A stretch of DNA of 64,000 nucleotides, taken from the NCBI RefSeq assembly GCF_016906535.1, contig NC_057378.1, forward strand, positions 992,001-1,056,000, given 5' to 3'. A model generated the notes under the pieces. It saw nothing but the letters and a program-made list of their open reading frames with translations, made no database searches and was not told the DNA's origin. Position numbers and translations under genes: made by a program. The DNA comes from Rhizoctonia solani. Taxonomy: Eukaryota; Basidiomycota; Agaricomycetes; Cantharellales; Ceratobasidiaceae. Below are positions 10,964 to 24,786 of this stretch, piece by piece; the first letter of the stretch is position 1, and every line of letters starts with the position of its first letter.

Positions 10964-13900
10964 ATGGACGATGGAGCCGACGCACTTGCAAGGCGTGCTC
11001 AGCGGTTTGGAAAGGCTCCAGCTGCAGAAGAGGGGGTTGAACATGTAGACGAGGAAGCTAGGTTGACCGAAGTAAGCTATTGATTAATGGTATTGTTATA
11101 TGGTATTGATTGTTTTGTAGCTTATTCAACTGCGGGCCCAAGAGAGGAAAGAAGCCGAACAACAGGGAGTTTTGTCCACAGGAAAGACGAGACTCGAAGA
11201 GGCTAAGGATCTGGTTGGGATATGTCCTGGGTTTGTTCATATTGTACTTTTTCTAGCTCGCCTGCTGATGCCTTGTAGGATGATTTCAGAGTACCAATAC
11301 CTGTGGCGGAAACTGCGATACAATAACATCCATTCTCTCGAAAAGGTGTGTTTTTTTGATGATCATGGAATAGGAGCTGGTTGATGTCTCTGTACAGGAC
11401 GAGCATGGCGTACCACAGTGGTATCTGACTATTAAAGATTATGCCCGGTCTGCAGCTGGGAACGAACAAGAGCTGCCAAGTGATGTTCGACCACCAGATG
11501 TACTTCTCGTATGCACTCTTTTCTTTAACTACTGATAGCTATGGCTAACAGATAAACCGTAGAGAACAACCGACTATCTTCTCTCCCATCTGCTCTCCAC
11601 ACACCCATTCACAGCTGTTAACCAGGCGTTTATACGAGACAGAGCCCGTGCAATAGTTAAAGACTTTACCATGCAACACGTCAGGTGCGCCCATTTACCC
11701 TCTTATCCCGCTTCTACTCTTACTCCGATCACTTGTGGTTGTACAGGAATGCGCCAGCTATCGAGGCCCATGAACGCATTGTCCGTATGGCAGCTATAAG
11801 CATGCACGTCTTTCGGGACCAAAGACAACCAGACGGACCATTCGATCATGATGGAGAGCGAAAACAATTTGTCAATGGTTCGCGCACTGACCACTCTCTC
11901 TCCCGCTCGCTAACCCATCATTGAATAGCCTTATCATCACTGACCCAATTCTACACCGACTCCCGTACACCCACCCTCCCCAAAACCTTTATCTCGCCAA
12001 CACACACATCTCCAAATGAACCAGAACTCCAATCGTACTGGCACGCATTCTCCATCCGCAAACCCCCCACCCTTCACGGCCTTCCGATAGATGTAACGAC
12101 TCATCCGCTCTTCACGTTGACCAGGAACATGATCAAGTTATGGGACCAAAGCACTCGACTGATCAAGGAGGTCGAAGGGATGTTACTCTCCCCTTCTGAA
12201 CGCGCAGCCAAAGAACGCGCAGAAGCCAACAAGGGTGTACACCGTTTCAAGAGGCCTGTTACGCCCGACCCGGCTGAAGCAGCACTAGTAGAAGGAGACG
12301 AAGGGTGGAAGCCACAACGATTCGACTATCCGCCAACGTTTGCGTTTCCTGCGTTGGCGCTCTTGAGGGTAATTGCGGATCCGGGTGTACCATGGGTGTT
12401 GGCTGCGGTGTTTGAGGCTAGCGCGCTGGATGAGTTGAGGGCGAGAGCATTGTGGGAGATTTGGCAAGTTCGGAGAGGGGGGGATGTCACCGTGAGTGGT
12501 TATTCCTCATATGCTCTTTCCTTGTTGTCTTCGTTTCCATTTGCAGATCTCTTATTCTTCGTGTTTTTCTTTCTTTCTCGTCTTTCTCATTTTAATCCTG
12601 GGCATGTGGGCTAACAACATAACCAGGTTCTGGAACTGGTCGAACAACTTGGTTTCGACACACCCGAGGACGTCCGGACACTCGTGGACGCGATCGCCGA
12701 AGCATCAGGTCGCAACGTACGTCGTCTAAGACCTAAAGGAGCGGGAGCAGAGGTCAAAGCTTATCGCTTGGTGGGAAGTATGAAATGTGCGTACCCGTTT
12801 TCATTCTGTTTTTTTATAATCCTTTTCCTTGCTGTCATTATTCTCATCCTCCTCCCCCTTTTTATCTATTTATTTAAGAAATGTAAAGGAGGGCTGACGA
12901 ATGGACAAACAGTTCCAACGCATTTCCACAAGGTCGGAAGAAACGTCCGGTTGATAGATAGTAAACGTCCAGCCGGATTAGAGTTGGCACAGGTCGTCAA
13001 TCAGAGCTGGGAGAAATCCAGTAAGTTCCTCTACTCGCTAAACTAGTATCCTTCTGTACTCATTCCTCTTTTTATTCGTCCATCTCATCCAATCATTCAT
13101 CCACCCAACCCAGCAAATGGCTATGACCTCCCACAAGACGACATACCCGAGCTCACATTCCCCGAGCGAATTGACATCGAACCTGGAGATACACAACCTA
13201 AACCGGCCTTGAACAGACTGGAATCAAGTAGGACCGGCACGCCTGCTAATGCTACAGGTGGCGGGGTGTTTGCTGGGTTTGGAGCAGTGGGCAAGCCGGG
13301 GAATGCTTTTGGGGAAGCAAAGGCCGGGAATACGTTTGGAGAGGGAAAACCGGTAAATGTCTTTGGCGAGACGAAACCTCCAAACATCTTTGGTAGGCCC
13401 GAATCGAAACCCAGTAACCCCTTTGGAACGGCTTCGACCAGCTCGTTTGGTGTCCCTTCTGCGAATCCGTTTGGGAAACCAGCAACCTCTGCCCCGACTG
13501 CGAATCCATTCGGCGCTGGTTTGTCGTCTTCATCATCGTCGGCTTCTGCATTCGGAGCTGGCGCTTCGGCGTTTGGTGCGGGGTCAAATGCGTTTGGAGC
13601 CGGAGCCACCGCGTTCGGAGCCGGCTCATCGGCATTTAGTGCAGGTCCTTCAGCCTTTGGCGCTGGTTCACTTGTTGCATCGGGTACCAAATCTTCTGAA
13701 CCTATGAAACCATCACCCGAGCCGACCAAGGCTTCCCAACTCGCAAAAATCGATAGTCCCTCGGGGTCGAAGCTTTCCCCTTTTGCAGCGAGCTTTGTTC
13801 CCAAGTTCGGGTTGACTGGGTCGTTGCCTGTTCCTACACCCGCAAAACCAGCTCCGGTCGAGAGCGAGGTCACTTTAGATGACACAAGTACTACCCAGCA

Positions 13901-16373
13901 TGAGGAAGATGGAACTGTGGGAGTGACGGAAGAAGAGGAAGAAGAACTGGAAAGGGCAATAGAGGAGGAAATGGCAAGAATGGCGGAGGAAGAGACCGCG
14001 AGAAAACTTGTCGCCCAGCAAGAAGCGGCCAAAGCAGCGCGAGAAGCAAAACTTCGTGATAAACTCGAAGCTGCGAGAAAGGAGGAAGAGATCCGCAAGA
14101 AAAAGGCCGAAGAGGAGCGGGCGAGGAAGCAAGTAGAAGAGGAAAGGAGACGGGCAGAGGAGGAACAACGACGGTTAGAGGTGGAGCAACATCAACTTGC
14201 AGAAGAACGAGCACGTTTGGAAGCAGAACGCCTTAGACAGTTAAGGCTCGAGACACTCCACTCTACAACAGCTGAACTCTTATTCGCTGATATCCTCGAA
14301 ATCCTTGTGGTTCCAGAGGTTCAACACGCCATTCAGAAAGAGAAACAAAATCGATTCATACTAGCCAAGGCATTCGAGCACTGGGAATTCCGAGTTGCGA
14401 AACGGATCAAGCGGAGGCGGGTGTTGGATAATATGGGATTGGGGCGAGTAGGTGTGGCTGGTGCGGCTGAAGAAGTTGGGGAATTGTTCGATGAGGATGA
14501 GATCGAAGATGAAGATTCTTCGTTTGTTCGGGAACGAAGGCGGATTAGCTTCAGGGAGGAAAGGAATGATGCTGACTTGGCTGCTGCCATGGCCAAGGTA
14601 TGTTCTTTGTATGCGCGCATATATGCATCTTTCAAATGCATCGAGATAGGCTGCGGCAGAACGCGAAAGGTTATGGGCTCCCGGAGTGTTTTTGGATATT
14701 ATCAAGGATACGGTCACCAGCGTTGCAAAACAACAGAACAAGAATCTTGACGAGATACAAGGGTGGGATGTTTGGTTATGCACAAGCGGGGCAAACAAAT
14801 CTTCAGCGGAATGGCTGCGGAAGAAGCTCAATGCAAGGCCTACTCAGTTGGTTGATGGGACGGTATCTGTCGTTTCTATAACACCCAAGGCTCATAAGGT
14901 TCGATTCACACAAATGTCCCGAACGAATTGTTGACATTTCCATTTCAGAAGGAATCGGCTCCTGGGCTGGTTGTGTTTGAGTGCTCACCTCATTTGGGTG
15001 CGGCCATGAATGATCAGGAATGGTGCGTTGATTGAGCTAATACGAAGCACCGACTCATTTCTATTAGGAATGATGCATGGTCCGGTGAAGCAAATCGAAT
15101 AGCACGCCTCTTCTCTGCGATGTCCAATCACGCATCATATACCCCTTCGCTTATGTTCGTTCTTTGGTCGACAGACCACGTTGCTCAACATTCAGAAATC
15201 ATCACACGCAAGGTAGGCATTTAAACCAGGACATTTATTCGTTTCAACTGACGTCTTGATGTAGCTCAAGCAAGCTGCATCACACCTGGCTGACGTTTCT
15301 ATCCGGGGCGAACCCGCGGTGGCGGTCCTGGTTGATGAAACTGTGGAAGAGGTATTCCAAGCGGCTTTAGCGTCGCTCGAACTGGACATTGATGGCCATC
15401 AAGTTGTCGAACGATCGTCTGTGACAGGTATATCTACCATCCGGTAATTGGCCCACCGCTAACCCTATCTCAGAATCGCTATCAAAACAAATCTCCGTCT
15501 GGCACCAATCGCTTTCGAGTGTTCTCTCCAAATTGCCTACCTTTGATGACGAAGGTTAGTACAAAACACCCCTCTAAGTGACCCGTCTAATTCCAGCTTC
15601 ATATAGAGAGTACAACACACATTGCACATGTGATATCATTATTCCTCAAATTATTCAACATCATGACTACCGGAATCATACGACTCGCTGCACCACATCT
15701 TGAACATTCGGTTTCCTTGCCTGATTTCACCTTTACTGCTGTGCATGATAATAGGCAAGTTCGATTTTTCGATGATATCATCACTGTTCTTATATCCTTT
15801 CAGGGCACTATATAACCTAGCCGACACCTATGCAGCCTCCCTCTCATTTTGTGAGACAGTGGACTTGAACGTCCTCCGGACCTCACTACGACAAGTGCGG
15901 CACTCGTCACGGCGTAAGTTACCTTAGACGACTATTCAGCAAATAACCAACATCCCCCAAATAGCCTTCCCAGCCCGGTTTTTCTGCGAACGTGTAGCCC
16001 AGCTTGTTGACATCGCTATAACACCGTCGGTATCCGGGAACCGACCACGATTTGAAGTGGCAGCCGCGGAGCGGGTCTTTGAGAGCGCTCTACAGGAGTC
16101 CTTGAACGCACTTGAAGCACGTCCCAAAAAGCGCATGCAGAATGAAAGTCCAGTGTGAGTTTCAAACACTCTGTTTAATTTCGTCAGTTCTAACCGGCTT
16201 TATTCAGTCGTGACAACAAAAAGGCCCGATTATCCCCCCGCGCTACTCCGTCCGATGAAAATGTGTTCTCTAGCCCGGAACCGGCCATCGAAATCTCCGG
16301 GGCTGCTAAACTACGTGCTCTGCTGACGAAAACCCGGAACCGTTGGGCGGAGAGCGATAGTAACGATTTATAA
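10964..16373 (+). CDS. SAC3: SAC3/GANP-type mRNA export factor (TREX-2 scaffold) with internal FG repeats
   Basis: Scaffold of TREX-2, which links transcription and mRNA export to the nuclear pore basket. The ATG is at 10964 in CCATGG context (MDDGADALARRAQRFGK). Multiple short introns interrupt the coding sequence. Exons then read EEAKDLVGICPGM, DVRPPDVLLRTTDYLLSHLL, FIRDRARAIVKDF and AHERIVRMAAISMHVF, the SAC3/GANP/PCI core. A winged-helix-like stretch follows (DPGVPWVLAAVFEASALDEL to about 12.8 kb). At 13.25-13.7 kb is a run of about 16 FG dipeptides (AFGEA, TFGEG, PFGKP, AFGAG), then a charged coiled coil (13.9-14.25 kb). A Cdc31/Sus1-binding-like helix (ELLFADILEILVVPEV) and a long C-terminal domain end at the TAA at 16371. 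No frame break was noticed in 5.4 kb. Confidence 0.9.
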
Positions 16374-16628
16374 TGTACTAGTACTTGTACATGCTATTTT
16401 CTTTTTCATTGTGTTTTCTCTCTTTGCATAATTGCAGTTATTCATATTCAGCATACAAATGCTCGAAGTCGAGGTCCCTGAGTCCCGATTTTTGCCGCAT
16501 ACACTCACTCACTTTCCCCGAAAATTCATCAGTAAACGATCTTTAAGACATACGAATTCAAGATATATACAGGCTGAGTACAAAGCACCACTGCCCACCG
16601 GCTATTCGATAACAACAACCCAATCTCT

Positions 16629-18680
16629 TCAGAAGTCAACATCATAGGCGTCTTCATAGATGTCACCCAGACTGTCAATGTAATCATCCTGGCCATAGTC
16701 ATAACTGTCGTAGTCGTAGTCATAGCCATCGCCATCGCCATAATCGTCCCAACCTCCACTGTCTTCCGAAAATTCCCCACCATCATATTCACCGAGACCA
16801 TCATAACCGTAGAGCCCGTCGAAGTAAACATCAGTGGTAAACGGGTCGAAATCTTCATGATATCCTTCATAGGGGCCCCCAGGGTTATCCAAACCATAGA
16901 TGTCGTCCAGGAAAGTATTATCATCAACCCAGCATGCTGGAAAGTAAAAATCTTCCGAATAACCCGCGGTTTCACTATACCCATCCGACGGTTCGTACTC
17001 CTCCTGTTCATATTCCACCGGATATTCGTGTATCGAGTCGCTATCATTTGAATCAGTTCCAGCACCTTCCATCCATTCGCTCTCAGTACCAAGTTGATAT
17101 TCATAGGGGTCGTTGGCTTCGTCCTCCCAATCGCCCGCTTCACTTCCATCATTGTCTGATATGTCTTCTAACTCCGGGTATTCTGTAACAGCGACACCGT
17201 CGGGTAGAGTACTGAGCCAGATATCTCGGTCTTCTTGGTCCCAGTATTGGTAGTTTTGCAGCTCTACGAATGGAATGGGGTACCCAGCTGAATTCCGGCG
17301 ACGGAGCACGTTCCCCAGGTCCGAACACAAAAGGCCGCTCAATCTCAAAACTTTCAGTCTGGGGAGTAACCACGGTGACCTTCCTAAACAATCCATTTGG
17401 TGACTGGCGATGGAGAGAGATGATATGGATGGGAACGAAGATAATAGGGTGATCATCGTTCTCCCTCCACTCTGGCACGAAACACGGGAAACATCGAGCT
17501 CATGCAGTAAAGCATAAATTGATGTAGTTTCTGTCGAAGTAATGGGCTCGCTGGCGTCTCCATCCAGGTCGCTACCAGATAAATAGTTCAGGAGCCTGAG
17601 CTCATAATCTGTTGTTCCGCTGGCATAATCGGCATATAACTCGGTGGCCAAGGTGAAGGTTTCAAGGTTGGGGGCTCGGATTGCCTTGAGAATATCAAGA
17701 ATCCAATCACCTCTACTATAAGCGCTCTGAATGGATAATGAACGAAGTGAGATTAGGGGAACACATTCTGTGTGTGAAAATCGGTCTAGGAAACTTGAAT
17801 ATGCAGTTTTTAGCTCATCTGGTTCAGAGCTTGGTGAAGGGACTCAAGTCGGGGATTCCGCGGAGCAATGCAGTTAAATTGGCAACAGAAGTGAGCCGAG
17901 TCGCCGCAGTGAGGGACAGGCTTATTAGCCCAGTAAACAACGGGGAAGGGCGCTCCAAAATAAATGGCCAAGGAACAGAAGTGGACTCCACATGACGTAG
18001 GCAGGGTGCTGAGGTGCCAGAAAGTACAAGAGATCGTAGCGACATTTCCATGCCGTTGATTGCTCTGCTCTCTTCGTGACTTTGCATGCTTTTCGAACCC
18101 CATCTGAGGGAGAGACATTGGAGCACTGGGGTAGCATGGCTGTGCAAGAAGCTGACTACTTCGAATAGAGGTTCAGGTTGCCTAACCCAGACCGATAGTG
18201 TTCGCCATCGGTCGGGAGTCGCACCCATAGTCTTCAAGGTCTCGAGTAAATCATACGTATGTGCTCGTTGTGCTATCCAATCAATTGGAGAGATTTCAGC
18301 CTGGTGCCAAAATTCAGTCCGCATCTCGATTTCGATGTCGAGGATATCAGTCAGACCAGTACGGCTAACGTAGCGCATCGCCACTTCACGCTCCCCGGGA
18401 CGCTTCATGACAACATAAGTCCACAATGCTGGGTTGTTGATAGCGACAATTCTCCAGTGACGACACACTTGCTAATTAAATTAAATTATATCAAAACGAC
18501 GCTGAAAAATATGGAGAGCCTTACCGATGCAACATCTGGAAACCTGACATGCTCAGTGGCTTGATTCGTCCGAGTAAAGCGCTCTGCTTGTTCGCCAAAA
18601 ACGAATATGTAGGATAACAGCTCCGGAGGCAAATTGTTAATATTCAGAATATCTCTTCCGGGCTGAGCAAGAGAACTCAT
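16629..18680 (-). CDS. F-box / leucine-rich-repeat-like protein with acidic tail (two frame breaks)
   Basis: The ATG is at 18680. The N-terminus carries an F-box-like motif (INNLPPELLSYIFVFGEQ), then VCRHWRIVAINNPALWTYV after an intron near 18475-18540. F-box proteins recruit targets to SCF ubiquitin ligases; the target here is unknown. LRR-like blocks follow, then a very acidic Asp/Tyr/Gly-rich tail (16629-17150, with repeats such as YDYDYDSYDYG). The frame breaks twice near 17840-17865. If the CCCC run at 17856-17859 and the single C near 17825 (plus-strand G) were each one base longer, the text would read LLRGIPRLESLHQALNQM and then SLKTAYSSFLDRF. I therefore think the gene is intact and the breaks are consensus errors, but a real pseudogene is possible. 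Confidence 0.72.
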
Positions 18681-18967
18681 TGGTGCACTGGGTTCGTGAT
18701 GCTGGCTTGTCCACTAGCTGTTTGATAAGTGGCAAGTCCCGCCATAGTGGAGACAGGACTCGGATTGTTTGTATCCGGTGGCGTTATAAGCCAGTTAAAC
18801 TATCACGTGACAGCATACACCGTCAGCTGGGGGTTGTGAACGATAACCATGAGATAATTATTGAGAGAAAGGCAACTCTGCAAAATAATATCGCGTATAC
18901 AGTTAGGTCAATTGTGATCTATTTCTCAGTACCTCTATCCCATGACAGGCCAGTGATACAGAGGCGA

Positions 18968-20562
18968 CTATAGCAGTTTGCGTGCTGAAGCACCTTCAAT
19001 CAACAAAATATCACCATCGTCCCTTGTCCTTAACACGGTTCCGGGAAACTTTTCCTCAAAGCCTGGCTCAGGCTCTGGATTTCTGGGCACGTTAACAACG
19101 GCAACGGGTGTACCGTTCTGCGCCCTCTGGCGCAAGAAATCCTCAATCTTTTGATAGTGTTGGTGATCCCCCCAGCAACTCAACGAGATAGATTTAGGGA
19201 TGGGAGTGTGTGGGGTGAACTATCCAAATATGATTCGGCTGCATGACAGCCAATCGCCAGATGAGTAAGTAATGGGAGTGAAGCTAATAGATCCATTACT
19301 ATTTGGCCATTCACGGATAAGCCTGTAATATCCAGTTTGCGGAGAAGCGGAACGCTGATTTATTTATAGAAGCAATAGCAGAATTCTCGGTCATAGGTGG
19401 TTGACCAGTTGCAAGATAATTAAAGATTTTAGACACAAACTCATCATCATTGCTTACTCCATGGCTTCCTAGCATCAGACCATCGAGTGAGGGAGCAGTG
19501 ATGATCGAGAGGATATCCGACACCAATGATATGTTGTCTCCTCCCTCAAGTGACAAGAATTTGAGGGACGATAAAAGGACAGGCTTTGGACATTTTTCGT
19601 CAGGAAGGCGATCAAATTCGTAATCATATGCGAACTCCGCGTTGATGCGCAACCATCGTAGGTTTGGATTTGCCAATAGGAGAATTTGAATGTTTGGGAG
19701 TACTAGTTCAGGGATCACAGTGCCAGCCGATAGTTTGAGTTTAACTAGACCACTAAGCAAGGGTTTTGGTCGGTCAAAAATATATCTCCAAGATACGTAA
19801 GTGAATTCTGCATGGCGGAGATTGGGGACGGCATGTTCAGATGGTGAATACCCTTTACAATAGTGAGCATCAGTCAAGCATCTTTCTTTGTGAAATTCAT
19901 CGTCACTCCGGTCGGGTTCAGAGCACAAGTACAAGTGACTCAGGTTCGGAGCAGGATGTTTGTTCAAAAGCTGGATAAATTTGTACATCGGCTCAGGTTG
20001 TAGGACAGAAAGGGACAAGGATCTCCAACGTTGAGGCCCAGCCTTGACAGAAGAGAAAAACTTGAAAATTCTTCCAATATGTGACACTTGCTCTTGCCAA
20101 TCAGTGATGTCAAAGAATGCGACGCCGCAATACGGCTCGAGCATATCGATCTCGATATCGAATAATGCATCGGGACCTGCACGAGACACCCAAAGTGCAA
20201 CATTGTCATCGTCGAAGTGCTCCACAATATGGATATGGGTCCAGAGGGCGTGGTTTGCAAGTGCGACCTTCATCCATTGGCTACAAACTTGCTGGAACGA
20301 TCGGGAAATAATTTGATACATGAACACCTCTGCGGTAGATGTTTAAAGGATCTTACAATCGCAATATCGGGAATAGAGTAAACTGATAAGCCCCTCTTAG
20401 CCTGATGGATGACTGTGTAGTGACAAGGAAAATTCGTGCCAATAATTCTTCAGGTAGATTATTGATTGGCTGCTTTTTATTATGAGTTCTCCTTTCAGTC
20501 AGGTTCCGGTTATCTATCTTCGGGATGAACTTCATCTCTGGAGGCTCAGTATTAGGAGGCAT
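18968..20562 (-). CDS. F-box / LRR-like protein (paralogue of the preceding gene, two frame breaks)
   Basis: The ATG is at 20562 (MPPNTEPPEM). The F-box stretch is PINNLPEELLARIFLV, followed by VCSQWMKVALANHALWTHI after an intron at about 20330-20400. The central exon runs unbroken from 20327 to about 19350, with LRR-like segments (RHAEFTYVSWRYIFDRP, LLLANPNLRWLRI). The frame then breaks near 19342 and near 19224. One extra C at each site would give AFPLLRKLDITGLSVNG and SSPPHTPIPKSISLSCW, continuing to the stop at 18968 (ends EGASARKLL). It shares layout and wording with the gene at 16629-18680 (PxRWRSLS, QPEP(L/M), FILERP/IFDRP), so the two are tandem paralogues. Confidence 0.72.
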
Positions 20563-21121
20563 GATGGTGGTTGGATGCAAGACCAGTACTTCCCATGACG
20601 TAATGCACACGCCCTCATGGATGATATTCTATTATTTTAGATGCATGGCTCTATATATGCACTTTCTCACTTTGTGCCTCGGATCCTTTCAGGAAAAACC
20701 TATGTCTTTGTTATTTGCTTATATATTTGAAAATTTAGCATTAGCATGAATACTGTGGTGTTACAGCGACGATGGACGAACGGTAAGTCATATTAGTTCG
20801 TTAAACAATTGCGTAATGCCTTGGTTCCACTTTGACTTATTGACGAATGAATACATACATACAACCTCGAGGTTAATAGCAATTAAGACATGACTCCCTC
20901 AAAGTTGGCAAAACTAGATCTGTGTTCAAAAGAGGAGGTGATGCTGAGTCCACGGGAGTTCAAGCGTACATTTCAGATCAATTACTCCACCATATTGGCG
21001 AGGGGAGTTGCATGTACTAATGCCAAACACTGGCTGTCAATTTCATTCTGTTCCGATTTTGGGTATTACCACATATATCTCTCGTACGTTCTGCACAGTT
21101 AATATACCACTATAGATGTAT
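20563..21121. other. Intergenic, nothing recognised
   Basis: About 560 nt of AT-rich sequence between the F-box gene start and the 3' end of BUD32. A 70-codon open frame (20890-21102, plus) resembles no known family and is not called. Confidence 0.45.
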
Positions 21122-22214
<1,093 letters not shown>

Positions 22215-22397
22215 AGCAAATCTCAAGCAGTTGTTTCGGATACAGCAACCAGACAGTCAAACTTCCAACAAGTTTGCTTCCTCTGAAGCTGATCGCCGAG
22301 TCAAGAAGGAAGATCACACATTTCCAATCGAATGCTACTGAATGACGTAATCTAATTTATCCAGGGACTCGCGTCAACACAACAACGACGACGCGTG

Positions 22398-23977
22398 ATG
22401 CCACCCAAAAGATACTCCGCCAAGCGATCCAGCCAGGCTGCTCCCTCTCAGTCCCAGGCTCCTAGACCTTCGCAGGTGCCGAGAACTACACAAGCTCCTC
22501 GAGCACCGCAAGCCTCTGGTAGTCTTACCCAGAGAAGGCGAAGAGTAATCGAAGAAGAAGACGAAGACGACGAGCCAGAGCAGGAGGGTGGAGAGAATGG
22601 CGAAGGCGACGAGGGAGGAGAAGCTGTGAGTAAATTTCACCACTAGCTCTATTCAACCTTATCTCTGAACGAGGGGATCAACTATAGGAACTCGAGCGCC
22701 GAATAGCTTTGCTTGTCAGATTGGCACTCTCTGTTGAGCATGCCAAGGGCAGTTTAAGAAGAGATCAAATTAACAAAATCGGTTGGTTGACTTTCTTATG
22801 CCGTATCCGCGCTCTAAGTCTTTGTTAGTCTTTCCAAACGGCGGTCGCACTTTCAATGCCGTCCTACGAGGCGCAAATCACAATTTGCGCAAGGTGTTTG
22901 GACTTGAAATGGTCGAGCTGATGACACGTGCGGAAAGGGACAAAGTCGGTGCGGGTGAGGGCGAAGATGAAGACGATGATGAACGGACTGCAACTGGGAG
23001 GAAGAAGAATAAAGGTGCGAATAGGTTATATTTCATTACTTTTGCCGTTCTGACGGCGTGCATTCCCAGTCGGAGCATCATCCAAAACATATATTATTCG
23101 CTCCGCGCTCGATCCCGCCCTTGTCACACTCGCGAATAAACCAGATGCTGATCTTAGTGCGGCTGGGGACCTTGATCTCGAACGTCTCAATTCAAAAAAC
23201 AAGACCGTCAATCCTGATGAAGAAGAAACGGTCGCTGCCGCCTCACGAGCTGGAACCTCTATTCTGGGTTGGGATGTCGGAGGCGAGGGAGAGGGCGACT
23301 GGTACAGTGTGATGTCTATCCTACTGGGACTAATATTGGTCAATGGGAGAAGTGTTGCAGACAGTGAGTTTTGGATATTCCATAAATCTTTAAGCATCAT
23401 CACTTACTAATCGGTAATAGACACTCTCAGAGCATTAATTAAGCCACTTGGTCTAACACCGAATGCTGAGATGTTCGTCCCGATCTCAAACCACCGTCGT
23501 CGGATGAAATTCCCCGAGTTTCTCGCACATCTCACCAAGTTGGGGTACCTCGAGCGTGCACGCGCTACTCTAGCCATGGCCGGTACGCAGCAGCCAAAGA
23601 AGCGAGGGCGTCAATCTCAAGCTGCTGCCGTGGACGACGACGACGATGGAAGTGCGATAGAATGGAAATGGGGTAGTCGAGCACATGCTGAAATGGGAGA
23701 AAAGGCCGTGGCAGAGTTCATGGTCGATTTTATGGTTGAACGGGCGATCAAGGACGCAGCTAGGCAGCTCAGACGGAATGGTCAAACCCAGGGCGGGGAT
23801 GAAGACGAAGAAGACGAAGAAGCTAATGTTGGGAGGACGGAGAGGAACGAACGAGCAAAGGACAAGGCCGCGTTGGAGGCTCGAGCAGAGAAGATGCGGG
23901 AGGCCATGATGCGGGATGTAGAACGATCGGCTGGTGGGCATTTGAGTGACGCTGGGAAGGGTGTTCCTACCAGTTAG
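22398..23977 (+). CDS. NSE3: MAGE-domain protein Nse3 of the SMC5/6 complex
   Basis: Nse3 forms, with Nse1 and Nse4, the Nse1-3-4 subcomplex of SMC5/6, which acts in DNA repair and chromosome segregation. The ATG at 22398 begins a Ser/Pro/Gln-rich, then acidic, disordered head (MPPKRYSAKRSSQAAPSQSQ...). The MAGE homology domain begins after the first intron (ELERRIALLVRLALSVEHAK) and continues with FNAVLRGANHNLRKVFGLEM and VELMTRAERD. Winged-helix B is KFPEFLAHLTKLGYLERA, ending with WKWGSRAHAEMGEKAVAEFM, the family's closing signature. Introns near 22627-22688, 23014-23070 and 23363-23420. A charged C-terminal tail follows. It is divergent from BUD32 with only about 180 nt between the start codons, so the two may share a promoter. 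Confidence 0.88.
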
Positions 23978-24786
23978 AAATGTGCGTGTGATGGCTAGTG
24001 TATTTTTATTTTGATACAAGCCAACTTAATAACTGCGTTAATTATACATCAAACCCCTTGCGTTTTCTCAACAATCCTGTGTGTCCTTTTAAAAGTCAAC
24101 AGTTTATGATAGTTGGTATCTGTTTAGCTCTGTGGTAAAGACATTTTGGCTGGACCGGAGTGCAAATACAAAGTCGCATATGCATGTGTTGAAGAAAGTA
24201 CCAAAACCTGATACCGTGTACAGAACGCGTGGTTGTTCGCACTGTCGCCCACTGTACAAGGTTAATACACTGAGAATAAGGTATGCGTATTTAAGTCAAA
24301 TTTGAGCTAAAATGAAAATCAGTATGTACTGACTCTGCGCACCGGTTCTCTTAGTCTGATTCATGCTAATTAATGCGTACTAAGGCTGTGGCTTTTAGAC
24401 CATATCATTCTGAAAAAAGACACTTTTCACTGACACGCTAATTTTCAAGATCTTGTCGCACCACACTACCGGGCCAAGTGTATTCCAGGTGCCTACCTGA
24501 ACCTCGTAAGCAGTTCACAAGCATTGATATTCTCATCGAGTTGAAAGTTCCTCTAGCTTCACATCGATATGGACAATATTGACAAGGCTAAACCCCCTTG
24601 TAGCAGAAAAGATCAATTTCGCCGGCTGGCAACGCGGTCAGGGATACTATGATGGCCCTTCGACCTTTGGGGTGCGGAAACAGAATTCGCCAGGGTTGGT
24701 ACGGGCAATGTTATAAGTGCCGAAGAGATCACCTTCTGGGACGGCCATCATAGCCGAGACGTGCCCCTTAAAGCCGTGGCGTAAGA
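23978..24786. other. Intergenic, possible gene remnant
   Basis: About 800 nt. The part at 24560-24780 has a moderately long open stretch with composition like coding DNA, directly upstream of and co-directional with the F-box gene. I could not match it to a family or connect it by a good splice site, so it is left unassigned. Confidence 0.35.

Noticed and set aside
13121..14098. 325-codon minus-strand open frame opposite SAC3
   Set aside because: It is antisense to the FG-repeat and coiled-coil exons, with Ala/Ser/Pro-rich composition mirroring them.
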